From the NCBI GenBank assembly GCA_009733775.1, contig WOGZ01000052.1:1-64000 (forward strand): a stretch of 64,000 nt of DNA, in the 5' to 3' direction. The DNA comes from Alectoria sarmentosa (taxonomy: Eukaryota; Ascomycota; Lecanoromycetes; Lecanorales; Parmeliaceae). Shown here piece by piece: positions 22,119-32,875 of the stretch. The notes beneath the pieces were generated by a model, which worked only from the letters and a program-made list of their open reading frames with translations, made no database searches and was not told the DNA's origin. The position numbers and the translations under genes are program-made. Within the stretch, counting starts at the first letter, position 1, and every line of letters starts with the position of its first letter.

Positions 22119-23497
22119 TCAAGAAATCCCTGACTCTTTCGCACCTTGCTGCTTTTCCAGCTCCAACATCTTCCCAATCTCCACATCAAACTTGTCCTCA
22201 AACCCCTCGGCAAAAGGCGACCCGCATTTCAACCTGACTCGATCCCACCAGCACGGCCGCTCCGTGTTCTCGAGGTTGAATGACCCGCCTTTCATGGGAC
22301 ACAGAGGGTACACGATGAGCGCTCTCTCGTAGAACGAGCACCAGTCAACGCTCTCACTCTCGCCTCCATCGAATACTCCTCGGACTCGGAGGTACATGCT
22401 TTTGTCGGGTGGATAGGTGGCGTTGGCGGCCCAAGCTTTGCCCTTGATCAGATCGACCAGATCCAGTGGCTGGAAACTTTTCCGGCAGTCGTTGAGGAAG
22501 GTATGCCATTTCTGGACATCGTACGGTGCATCGTCCTCTTCATCGACTTCAATGCCTCCCTCCTCTGACCAATGCACGGCATCAGCTTCGGTCCAAGCGG
22601 CGAACTTCTCAAGAGGAAGAATCTTCTGCAAGAGGAAAATGTAAAGGAAGTCGAAGACCTCCAGATTGTCGGCCTTCATGTAGAAATCGAGATCGCCGGC
22701 TATTCCTCGGAGATACCAGCGGGACCGTGTCCAATAGTCAGTGACTGCTTGATATATGTCCCAATCTGGGTTCGCGTCTACTAGCTCTCCATCCTCCAGG
22801 GTAAGGTTTTCACTGCAGGCTTTGGCAAGTTGATGGCTTGCTACCGCGATGGTGTTCATGCATAAAGCATGGTGAAAACGTTCTTTGAAATCAAGACCGC
22901 GAGGTTGGCTTTGCAAGTGTCCGGAAGAGGTTCTGCGCGATAGTGCGACGCCCGGCTTGATGATAGTGAAACGGTCCTGTGCTGCCGAGCTCGAGACGAA
23001 CTCATTGTAAAAATCGACAAACTCCTGCGCGACTCCTTCGTCGAGGTAGAGCTCCCTAAGAAATCTGGATTTCCGCCATCGTGCGGCTATTCCACCAACC
23101 TCTTCATCCGTCACTGGATAACGCCACCAGTCAACATTGAGACATGCTTTGAACACTGCTGGATTGAGCCTGTCTTCTTTACGAAGTCTGTCGCCGCGTT
23201 TGCTGTGGGCATTAGCTACCTTTTCGTACGCCTTAATGAACTTTGTGACACTGAGATCGTTTTCGTAGACGGAGGACGTGGTCTGTTAAGCGATTAGCAA
23301 GGTCCAGAGCACGCTGCTCCCAGGTACCGTACGATGATTCGCCTCTCAACATGTTTTCTATGATTTCTGAAGACCTCGCTGAGGGTATTGCAGGCTTGGG
23401 ACAGATTTAGTGCGTCGTCGAGGTCTGGGAGCATGCAAAAGATGGTTACTTGAAGCTCGTTTGGAATGGTTATCAATGGAGTCATCATCATAATCAT
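22119..23497 (-). CDS. F-box domain protein
   Basis: Model: complement(join(22119..23282, 23333..23497)), 442 aa. The first exon encodes an N-terminal F-box: ITIPNELQVTIFCMLPDLDD, then LNLSQACNTLSEVFRNHRK. This is the Skp1-binding motif of SCF ubiquitin-ligase adaptors. A 50-nt intron (donor GTACGG, acceptor AACAG) joins it in phase to a 387-residue C-terminal region. That region is rich in Trp and Tyr, with an acidic stretch (EVDEEDDAPYD), and has no recognisable LRR, WD40 or Kelch repeats. It matches the common fungal pattern of an F-box plus a variable target-recognition region. The start could instead be the Met at 23485 (MTPLI). The protein target is unknown. Confidence 0.75.
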
Positions 23498-24069
23498 AGT
23501 AAGGCTTCGACACTCGTTGTTCCTCGAGAAGATGTATCACTGTAATCTGCAAGCCAGTAGGCGTGTCCAGAGGAGGGATTTGACTTGTGATTGGTATAGC
23601 GCTCGGGAAGAACCTTTGGGACAAAGACCTCGTAACTCAGCCACTTCTCGTATCTCGACAGGGCGCTAAGCCGGCTTAGCACTAGTGTTTGCTGGAAAGT
23701 GGCGCGCTGAACTCGTCAAGAATTTGCTTGTTTTTGATTCAGAACTGCGACTGGAGTATTTGTCCATCATATGGAGGTGTTATTATCTTGTGGGGTTTGT
23801 GATGACCAACAAATGCCACTTATCCTGGCTGGGCCATCTTTTCACCCCAATCACCACCTCCAAGGCATCGCAGCATGCATAGCAAACCGATCTTGGACTA
23901 GGTCTAGACTTAGATGAGAGTGATGCGTAAAGCAATTTGCCGTGCCCTGAGCTGGACATCCTCTATGGAAGACTTTGATGGGAGGAAGCAACGTCACTCC
24001 TCCAGAGAGAAGCTTGAATGACAACTGAGATCTCGATTGTGACAAGTCGTTCAAAGTCCATGATTGAAC
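23498..24069. other. Intergenic DNA
   Basis: Short ORFs only. It probably contains the F-box gene promoter and the 3' UTR of the 24070-26541 gene. Confidence 0.5.
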
Positions 24070-26541
24070 TCAATCTTCTGTAGCTTCAACTCGACTACCT
24101 GGAACGGGGGTCTGGTCCAATTGCTCGATCTCAACCGTATTTTTGTCACACTTTCCCCAATGCAGACAATCGCCGTTGTGCGTAGGATGCTCCTCCTCAA
24201 GTCCCTCCCAGCCTTCGTCGCTGACCACACCGTTTGCTTTCTCGCTTGGCACCTGGCATCGTCTCTGTATGAAACCCTGCATGGTCCGCCCAACCATTGA
24301 GAGGATGATGTTGTTGTAGTCCCGACAAAAGATGAACATTGGCAGGAGATGCTGGTACCTGTTCATATTACGGATGGGCCCGGCCGATTTTGATACCCAC
24401 CTTGCGAACATGCCCTTCATGGTCAATTCGATGGTGGCCAATATTAGAAAGCATTGCTCGTTCAAAGCACTGTAGTGGAATTTGAGCTTGGGTTCCTCCG
24501 CTGCGATGCATTCTTCGAGGAGCATGAGCAGTTGGACAGAGTCCAGCGATTTTGATGTGCCCCATTGCCCCTGCAAATCCCGTGCCTTCTGGCTTTGAGT
24601 TGTTCTGCTGCGAGCTATCTTGTGCAGAAGTCTCTCAATGTACTCGACTGTAATGTCTGAATCCGAAGGGTCGCTTTGGCAGAGGAGCCTCTCAAAGGAG
24701 TCCATGAGCTCCGAAGACTTAAGAAGGCGTGGTCCTTTGATGGACCTTCTGACGTTCTTATTCGAGTGCCTCTTGGCGAAAGTTTGCGCGGAGAAGCCTC
24801 TCACAATGAGGTACGACGACAAGTATTGCGCCGAATTTCTGGGCGGCTGTCCGAGGAAGATACCATCCGACCCATGAAGACTGATAAGTTCCTCCATATC
24901 AGGCCACACACCGTTGAGAAGGTTTTCATTCTTCGCCGCATTGTAGAGATGGGCAACACTTGGAATGTACTGCATGGCATTGGCACCTGCCATGCCTGTC
25001 TTTTGCTGCTTGAGAAGAAGGGCAGACTGGAACAACCCACAAGTAACGGGATGGTGTAAGAGGAAGAAAAAAGGTCTGCTTTGCTTGCCTCTCCCTCTTT
25101 GCCAGGCGTTCCTCATCTCGTCTCTCAAAATCCACTTGTCGACAAGACCAACGTTTTGACGGAACAACTTTTTGTCATCCTCCGAGAATTTCTTCTTTAG
25201 GGCCACTTGCGCGAGTATGATGTCCCTTTCGTTGATGTCTTTGAAGACCCTGCCTGTGGATTCAAGTTCTCGAAATCCTCGAGTGACACTTTTGCCTGGA
25301 TTTAAATTTAGTGCCGTCATAGTAGGAGAAGATCTGATAGAAGATTCACCTAACAAATGCTGCGTGTCTAAAAAGAGCTGCAGCCCAAAGACAACCCAAA
25401 GGTGGACACATTTGGTCGCTAGCGTTTCTTTCAGTCCGCTGACCAGCTCATCCTGTATGGGTAAATATTCGTCAGGCCTGAGGCTTGCTACCTCCCCAAA
25501 GAGCTCGTTCAGAATGATTGCGTCGTATTTCCAGCTGTCTTGGATGGCTGGCTCATGATCGCCCCGGTTCATAAAAGGGACCGCACCCAGCGGATAAGTC
25601 GGGAGCTGCTTGGATTTGTGTACGCAATCACGAAATCGCTTCAACTGGTGGAAAGGTAAAAATAAGGAGTCTCCCAGTGTCTCCATCTGAGATGGCTCTA
25701 GAACTTCAAACGGCGGTTCTTCAATACGCGCAAAATATGGCAACGTAGCTTCCATTACCTGCTCCCAGGTGGCAAGCGAGGGGAACGCCTCCAGAAAGTC
25801 CTTTTCTAAACGGCGAGAAGACCCGATTGCGGCGTTCACAATGATTGAGACTCTCATGAGACTGATCTCGCCATTATGAAACAAGCTTAAACGATCCGAC
25901 ACGAATTGACGGATCTTTTGCAAGTCCACTTGCAAGCAGAACACTGCAAAACGTAAGCCTCCATCTGAATCTTCCATCTCGTAGGCGAGTGTGGGCTGTG
26001 AAGTGTCAGATTGGACCTCAGCCTCTGGTTGCCGCTGGGATGGAGTATTGTGGTGCCCAGGATCAACTCCGTCAGATTCCTTCATACTGTCCACGGACCC
26101 GATATCAATGCTATCGAAGGGATTTTGGCTGGGCTTGTCCCCCTTATCTTGATTCTGTTTCCCCAAGATCTGAGGCCCATCGACAGGTTCTTGCCTAAGT
26201 ATGCCCAGAATTTCTTCAAGCTTGGTGAAGAAGTGCCGGTGTGTTCGATTACTTTCTCGAAGTGCTGGATCAGTGATGCCCTGCTCTTCATACCAAGCAT
26301 TGCATTGCTTCCTAAGGTCTATTGTCTCTGTAAGGCATCCTAAGATAGGATCAGGGACCCGAATTGGCGGATTAGTGGCTTGTACGATTCGCCGCGCCAG
26401 CGTAACGAGCTCTTCGACCGAAGGTTTGGACGTAATGGACAGGGCCTCGTGGTTGTCTGCGGTTGTTGTAAACCAACTCAACAATGCCGCCTTTCCTGCT
26501 GTGTACCGCCTAAGCGAGTCGATGACCAAGTCTGGCAACAT
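24070..26541 (-). CDS. DUF6604-like large hypothetical protein, 823 aa
   Basis: Single uninterrupted 823-codon ORF on the minus strand. The N-terminus, MLPDLVIDSLRRYTAGKAAL followed by SWFTTTADNH, resembles the DUF6604 start found in many ascomycete proteins: a short helix, a Tyr/Lys segment and a WL.t.A motif. A disordered polar stretch follows (about residues 125-190, Gln/Ser/Pro/Asp rich). The rest is long and mostly helical, without signal peptide or obvious membrane segments. Late motifs include LHHPVTCGLFQSALLLK and a Cys/His pair in GDCLHWGKC near the C-terminus, which alone does not define a zinc site. Function of the family is not known to me. The lack of introns over 2.5 kb is unusual beside its neighbours. 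Confidence 0.75.
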   Translation of the reverse strand: MLPDLVIDSLRRYTAGKAALLSWFTTTADNHEALSITSKPSVEELVTLARRIVQATNPPIRVPDPILGCLTETIDLRKQCNAWYEEQGITDPALRESNRTHRHFFTKLEEILGILRQEPVDGPQILGKQNQDKGDKPSQNPFDSIDIGSVDSMKESDGVDPGHHNTPSQRQPEAEVQSDTSQPTLAYEMEDSDGGLRFAVFCLQVDLQKIRQFVSDRLSLFHNGEISLMRVSIIVNAAIGSSRRLEKDFLEAFPSLATWEQVMEATLPYFARIEEPPFEVLEPSQMETLGDSLFLPFHQLKRFRDCVHKSKQLPTYPLGAVPFMNRGDHEPAIQDSWKYDAIILNELFGEVASLRPDEYLPIQDELVSGLKETLATKCVHLWVVFGLQLFLDTQHLLGESSIRSSPTMTALNLNPGKSVTRGFRELESTGRVFKDINERDIILAQVALKKKFSEDDKKLFRQNVGLVDKWILRDEMRNAWQRGRGKQSRPFFFLLHHPVTCGLFQSALLLKQQKTGMAGANAMQYIPSVAHLYNAAKNENLLNGVWPDMEELISLHGSDGIFLGQPPRNSAQYLSSYLIVRGFSAQTFAKRHSNKNVRRSIKGPRLLKSSELMDSFERLLCQSDPSDSDITVEYIERLLHKIARSRTTQSQKARDLQGQWGTSKSLDSVQLLMLLEECIAAEEPKLKFHYSALNEQCFLILATIELTMKGMFARWVSKSAGPIRNMNRYQHLLPMFIFCRDYNNIILSMVGRTMQGFIQRRCQVPSEKANGVVSDEGWEGLEEEHPTHNGDCLHWGKCDKNTVEIEQLDQTPVPGSRVEATED

Positions 26542-29185
26542 AGTCTCTGGCGAAAGGCGGATAAAGAATGATGCTGGTAGTTTGTATAATTTTATAGCTA
26601 TGGAAAGGTTGGTTCGATGAGGTTATGAGAATTCGAGTACCTTATTCCAGGTGTAAGAGTTTGGGCATAGAGATGAGAGCAAAGGTGTTGATAATCTTGC
26701 GAACGTCACTGGTCCCCAAAACAGCGCTAGTCCGCTCTATACTTGTATCAGGCCCCTCTGCAGCGAGTAGAATGTGACTTTCGAGGCCGGAGGGTGGTTT
26801 ATCCCATATTCCGGCGCCGTTCACCTTCGAAGCTCCTTGAACGATGACGGCGCCAAGATCTGGGTTTCTTCATCTAAGCTTAGGCGCTCTTCCAACCATT
26901 CTTGTATATACGATCGAGTATGCACTTAGTTGCTCTAGGGTACCGACGAATCCTTGAGACCTGACTGCAACTCTGTCGGCAATTATGCAACCCCCTAGCT
27001 TGGTCCCTCGCCATGACACGACTTAGAGAAATGGACTTCGCAATGCTCCAGCAGGAGAGATCCCAGACTTGAAGGCTTGCTTGCAGACATAAATCTGGTG
27101 TTGCTCCTCTAGAAGAAGCCGCCGGAGTCAAAGACCTGCTTGTCGGTAACACTCGATTAGCCACACCCATCTCTCGAAGGATGTCGGGAGCACTCAAAGC
27201 CACGGCCCCGGCTTGGAAGCAGAACCTTCAGCACTGGCATTGTGCTAGGTTTCTCGAGAATCGGCCACGACAAAGGTTGGAACGGCCTAACCTGAAAGCA
27301 TCTTTTATAAGCTCACACAAGGAGCGCAGTCTTGGAACACATACCAAGACACCCATATGTATTCTCAGTCAGCTCGACCAGAAGCAGCCCAGGACAGGGT
27401 TATTGCGCTGAGCTGATCAACGAGGACTGGACCACTCCAACATTTTGGAAGAACATGTAAAAGCCAGGGATTCATAGTTGAGGGAGATTCCAGGCATCTC
27501 TACACAGTGTGGCATAAGAGAAGTATCTCCTGAGTTGTTCCTTTTTCTGACAAATTGTAGGGAGCCTTCTCCTTAGAACCTGGTACTGAAATGATTCGCA
27601 GAGAAAGGACATTGGCTGCCGTTATAGGGACAGAAGAACGTGAAAGAAAGTAACTGTGGGAAGCCCACCTAGCCTTGCTTGGAATGTAAGCTAGAAGCAA
27701 AGGTTGGAAGGACAGGCTATATACATATATATTGATATGATCAGTCTGTCCACGAATTTGTACCTCATGTTGTGCCGAATCAGACCTTTGCTTGATATTT
27801 CTATTCAATTGCCATCTTTGATACGTAGCTTCTTCCAGTCTCTATCAGCTCTGAGAATTACCTTTTCAATGGCTCCAATCGTCATAACGTGATTGTTCAC
27901 ATGGTTTGCCGAGACTTACAACTGCTAGGCTTGCAACAGATGCTACTTGAACGTCTTGTCAAGCTACCGTGTCGATACTTACTTCGATGTTGTTACCTTG
28001 AGAATCTGCTGACCCCAGTTGGCAATTTGCCATTCACTGTCTGAAGCACTACTGCATACTGTCTGAATGAATGCCGCTGTATATCATTCATTGGAGTTCG
28101 ATTATCGTTATAGGCAATAACCGAATCATCCAATGGATCTGATCAAACGCCACATCCTTCTGAGCATTCCCTTAATGTACCATTGTTTGAACCTGAAAGG
28201 TAAGGACAGTGTCAAATGAACTGAATTTTGTTTGAATAATGTGGCAAATGGTTGAGAAAAGACTAGGGTTAGGACAAAGTTCAGCCGAAAAACCTGCTTC
28301 AACGGCTGCCTGCCACAACCGTGAATGCCTTCACCTCCACTCACCCTCCGCGACAGTTGGAACATCTGTTCAGCCGGTGAATTGGACAAAGTGTGAATGA
28401 CATTGGAATATGGCCAAGAGGCAAGAGAAAAGATTCAAAGCCAGCCTCAATCCTCCATGAACGGACACCATCCCAGGGTCAAAGACCAAACTGCAAGCAC
28501 AAGCATCGGTCACAGATAGCTTAGCACCAAATCAAAAACGGACACCCCTATCACTCATCAAACCTCCAAACCACCCTCCACCATATACTTCAACAAACGT
28601 TTTATCCCCGTCTTGACTCCACCTGCATCAGACGTCCCACCTGCCACCGCCACAACTGCACCGCTGAAGAGCCTCCCTGCTCCAAGCTCCTTGCAATGGC
28701 CCGATTGCCGCAATCCATCTATTCCTATTAAAGGGGCCTACGGTACCCCACCCAACCGACTGCGAAGAACTCGCATGGCCTGCGTAGTGAGTGGGTGCGT
28801 TGGGAAACAATCAAGGCGGACTACAGGGCCAAGGGGGGTAGGATTTTAGGGTTAGTTATGGGGTAATACTATGTAGGAAACTCTGGGATTGTGGAGATGG
28901 GTGGAGCAATTGAGTATGCGTGTCGAGTGAAAAGGGTGCCTAAGAAGGAGGGGGGGGGTTGGATCAAAATGGGAAAGGCGGAGAAGGGAGAGATGGCTTG
29001 GGACCGTGGTTGGAAAGAAGATGTCGAATGGGCGAAGGTGGATTGGAGGAGAAGGAGGGAATGGTTCGGATGGGGGAGGGGGATATGATGGATATGTATG
29101 CTGAGGGAGGAGTGAGATTTTGGGGGAAAGGTTCCAGTGATTTGTATAATTCAGTTTTGATTTCATAGTCCGTTGCGTTGGATTC
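26542..29185. other. 2.6-kb region without a supported gene
   Basis: Contains only short ORFs without domains or joinable splice sites. A purine-rich, strand-biased block lies at about 28880-29110, where G/A-rich ORFs on one strand and Pro/Ser/His-rich ORFs on the other are compositional artefacts. No transposon ends or RNA genes were recognised. Confidence 0.5.
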
Positions 29186-29944
29186 CTATTCACTTTTCGG
29201 CCGTTCACTCTCCCATGTCTGAATCAGATGCTTTGGCGTATACTCCTCACTGACAGCCTTACATCCAAAAATCCTCCCCAGCGTCATCAAGAAACCCATC
29301 ACACCATATGTGAACGCCGCCTCAACCAGGTTTCTCCATCCGCCCCTCCATCCCCCAAAATCGACAAGCACGACATAATTGTCCAGTTCCCACATCACAC
29401 ACATGAGCTGCAATGTCTTCCAGAGTTCCCCTAGCCAAGAGGTATTGGACTGATATTGCGGTTCTGATAGGGTGGAGAAGATGTTGCGGAAGAAGATCTC
29501 CTTCTGACCGTCGGCAGGATCGGTCCACTCTTCTGCTATCAGATCCTCTCCCTTCAATTTCTCAATTTCCTCTCTCGCGTGTTCCTGGAAATATGCCTCT
29601 TGCGCCTCCCTCTGTCCTTTATTCAGTAGGCGCGCCGGGCGATCAAATCGCATCCATTCGTGGCGAGCGTAGCGAGGTACCTGGGCTGCACCATCCTTGG
29701 CCGTATATATCTTGCTCACCCCAGAGACCATGATGAGCGCGGCGCCAGTCATGACACGTAAATACTCGGTATGCGTGGTGTGCCAATGGTACTGCGTGGT
29801 GATTTCGGAACCGACGTGGAAATTGATGATGGTTGGAGAAATGGTTGGAGTATCAAGCGAGGCTGGAGAGGGAAAAGAGAAAGTGCTGGATTGGGGGAGT
29901 GGGCGGTAGAAAGAGGCTTTGTGCGAGGTCATTGTAAGAGGCAT
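29186..29944 (-). CDS. Cupin-like fungal hypothetical protein, 252 aa
   Basis: Single-exon minus-strand ORF. Residues about 40-75 carry the cupin-like core FHVGSEITTQYHWHTTHTEY, followed by LRVMTGAALIMVSG. The WHxxxTEYLRV...G pattern matches the first cupin strand pair, with two His and a Glu that could bind a metal. A charged helical region follows (ARLLNKGQREAQEAYFQEHA). Near the C-terminus a hydrophobic segment (VEAAFTYGVMGFLMTLGRIF) may anchor it in a membrane. Translation may start at the first or second Met, four codons apart. The reaction is unknown. Similar cupin-plus-membrane-segment proteins are common in ascomycetes. Confidence 0.7.
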   Translation of the reverse strand: MPLTMTSHKASFYRPLPQSSTFSFPSPASLDTPTISPTIINFHVGSEITTQYHWHTTHTEYLRVMTGAALIMVSGVSKIYTAKDGAAQVPRYARHEWMRFDRPARLLNKGQREAQEAYFQEHAREEIEKLKGEDLIAEEWTDPADGQKEIFFRNIFSTLSEPQYQSNTSWLGELWKTLQLMCVMWELDNYVVLVDFGGWRGGWRNLVEAAFTYGVMGFLMTLGRIFGCKAVSEEYTPKHLIQTWESERPKSE

Positions 29945-30821
29945 TGCGGTTGTATTCGCTGTTGTACTGCTCTCGAATCAGGATTTGGGAAGGGATCAAG
30001 GAGGTTTAAATCCAGGGCGGTGGTGGGATGAGGAGCCCAGTCGAAGGGGTCCTCCTGATTTGTAAGAAGACATTGTTAGTAAGATGGGACAGCTCTGAAG
30101 TAAGGTGATTTGGATAGTGTGACCGCTGGCTAGATCTAGTAAACAGTCGCTGACATTGGTTCACCAAGTCGAAAGCTGAGCAATACACAAGGTAAACTAG
30201 CAGTAGCGGAATGCTTCCGTACCCTGTTCCGTGTTTCCGCGGCGCGGTCTCGGCATTGATAAGAGACATCGTCGAGACTGTTGACCATTTCAACTCCACC
30301 GCTGCCCTGCAAAGACTGAGGTAGACTTCGCTGTTACTATCGTGATAAACTCGATACGAAATTTACCGAATAACGTCAAGCCAGTCTTTGGGCGACTTGG
30401 TCTATGTGCGGTCTTTGCGTTTTCCTAACAACTGCCGACATTTGCAGCGGGGACAAACTCCCATCGAGGCAATGGGTCATGCATTGCGGGGATTAGCCTA
30501 CCTGAAGGGTTTGAGAGTGGGTGATTCTGGCCTTGGCCAACCAATAACCAAGTCAAGATGCTGTTTCCTGCATGGGTGAGGGGGGAACGGTCTCAGACAG
30601 CGTGCAGATTTCCCCGCGCCATGGACGATACGCTGCATAATGACGTAGGGAACACCGAGGCTCTTGTCTGATATGCAATTCATCAATTCAATCAAGTCAA
30701 ATTCTCTGCAGGTCATTTTCTCCCTTCTCGCATACCACCTCTGTTGTGATGTTTATATAGACGATCAGAGTAGGAGCACGAGGAGAAGAAGAAGAAGGAG
30801 GAGGTAGTGCTGCCATCGATC
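29945..30821. promoter_or_regulatory. Divergent intergenic region upstream of the sugar transporter
   Basis: 877 bp between the cupin-like gene (minus) and the transporter (plus). A TATA-like TTTATATAG at 30752-30760 sits 62 bp before the transporter ATG, followed by a purine-rich GAAGAA leader. No coding ORF is credible. Confidence 0.5.
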
Positions 30822-32690
30822 ATGGCTCCTCCAACCTTCATGGGCCTCACAGGCCGTCCGCTTTCCCTGATGGTCTCTACGGTTGCTACAACAGGCTTTG
30901 TCCTCTTCGGCTACGATCAAGGCGTGATGGTACGTCTTTTCAAAGGATCCCTGCCTGACGGATATCGAACATGGAGCAACAAAACATGTTTTGGGCGTCG
31001 GATTCATCGCTCTGCTCTCTGGACATCATCCATGCTTCGAATTTTAGTTCAGAGTACAGATGCTGACTCTGGAAACTTGTACAGTCAGGCATAATCACCG
31101 CTCCAGCTTTCAATGACTTGTTCACAGCCACCAAGGGCAATTCTACAATGCAAGGCTTCGTGACTGCAATCTACGAGATTGGATGCCTGTTCGGTGCCAT
31201 CTTCATACTCTCCTGCGGTGACTTCCTTGGCCGTCGAAGGGCCATGATGATGGGTGGTAGTATCATGATACTCGGCGTTATAATCCAAGTGACTTCTGAG
31301 CGGAACTCGACTCCTCTGGCTCAATTCATAATTGGTCGCACCATTACCGGCGTGGGAAACGGCATCAATACCTCCACTATCCCCACGTATCAAGCGGAGT
31401 GCTCACGAACGAGTAATCGAGGGCTCCTTATTTGCATCGAGGGCGGCGTCATCGCCTTCGGAACATTAGTAGCTTACTGGATTGACTATGGCGCAAGTTA
31501 TGGTTCCCCAGATCTCTCCTGGCGCTTTCCTATCGCATTCCAAATCGTCTTCGCCCTCATCCTTGTCCTTGGCATGATCTGGCTCCCTGAATCTCCGCGC
31601 TGGCTTCTCACCCGTGAACGCTATGAAGAAGGCGAAACCGTAATCGCCGCTCTGCGCGGCCTAGAACGCGATGATAAGGAAACGCAGCTGCAGAAGCAGA
31701 TCATTATGGACAGTATTAACGCTTCTGGCTATGCTGGTCGTAAAGGAACGCCGTTCAAAGCCGTCTTTACTGGAGGCAAGACCCAGCATTTCAGGCGCAT
31801 GATGCTCGGCGTGTCCTCCCAATTCATGCAGCAGGTCGGTGGATGTAATGCCGTCATCTACTACTTTCCTATCCTATTCGAGCAGTCTATTCACCAGTCG
31901 CATAACATCTCGCTACTCCTCGGTGGCGTCAACATGATCGTATACGCCATCTTCGCTACGGTATCTTGGTTCATTATCGAGCGTGTCGGACGGCGAAAGC
32001 TGTTCCTCTGGGGAACAGTGGGGCAGTGCTTAAGCATGGTGATCGTCTTCTCATGCTTAATCCCTGGAACCACTACTGCTGCGAAAGGTGCTGCCGTTGG
32101 ACTCTTCACATACATTGCGAGTTTCGGCGCAAGCTGGCTGCCACTGCCTTGGGCAAGTATCTCCAGCGCTAGTCGAGATGAACACCTGAAGCTAATCGTC
32201 CAACCCAGCTCTACCCAGCGGAAATCAACCCCATCAAAACCCGTCAAAAAGCCAACGCACTCTCCACCTGCTCCAACTGGCTCTTCAATTTCCGTACGTA
32301 TCCAATTCCTTGCTCTGACCCCCAACCTCTCTCACCAATACTAACTAAATACCTGAAACCCTAGTCATCGTAATGATCACCCCGATCATGATCACCAACA
32401 TCCACTGGGGCACCTACCTCTTCTTCGCCATCGTCAACGCCTGCTTCCTGCCCCTCATCTACTTCACCTACCCCGAAACGGCCCGGCGCTCCCTCGAGGA
32501 AATCGACATCATCTTCGCCAAGGGCTACTGTGAGAACATCGGCTACGTCAAGGCGGCGCGGGAGCTGGAGTTCCTGTCGGACGAGGGCATCGATCGGAAG
32601 GCGAGGGAGTATGGCCTTGTGGAGGAGGTGAGGGCGGAGAAGGAGGCGGAGAGGTTGGGGGTGGTGATGGAGGTGGAGAAGGGGGAGTGA
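30822..32690 (+). CDS. MFS sugar transporter (SP family)
   Basis: Twelve-TM proton symporter for hexoses or related sugars at the plasma membrane. Model: join(30822..30929, 31085..32152, 32209..32293, 32365..32690), 528 aa, all phases consistent. Family motifs in order: GYDQGVM (TM1), GDFLGRRRAMMMGG (loop 2-3), GRTITGVGNGINTSTIPTYQ, PESPRWLL, QFMQQVGGCNAVIYY, ERVGRRKLFLWG, the LYPAEINPIKTR segment and the terminal PETARRSLEEID. Intron 2 (32153-32208) uses a GC donor (GCAAGT) with a CCCAG acceptor; splicing there is forced because WLYPAEINP is conserved and read-through loses it. Intron 1 is long (155 nt). A TATA-like element lies at 30752. Substrate cannot be named from sequence. Confidence 0.93.
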
Positions 32691-32875
32691 TGTTGAGTGT
32701 TCGATTGGTTGGAGATGAACAGGGGCTTGCGAGACTGCTTGTGAATATTGAGGACAGGAGCGCTGCCTTCCATGGAACGAAACTCTATATAGATAGATCT
32801 ATTTCCTCAGTCTATACTTATACCTACCTATCGATCTAAACTTATCCCCGTCTCCCTCCCTAGCCCCACCATCTC
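32691..32875. other. Short convergent intergenic region
   Basis: Holds the 3' ends of the sugar transporter (plus) and the four-repeat protein (minus), with short ATAGATAGAT and TACCTACC runs. Confidence 0.6.

Noticed and set aside
28850..29210. Opposing ORFs rich in Gly/Glu and Pro/Ser/His.
   Set aside because: The block is purine-biased simple sequence; no domain or conserved start is visible.
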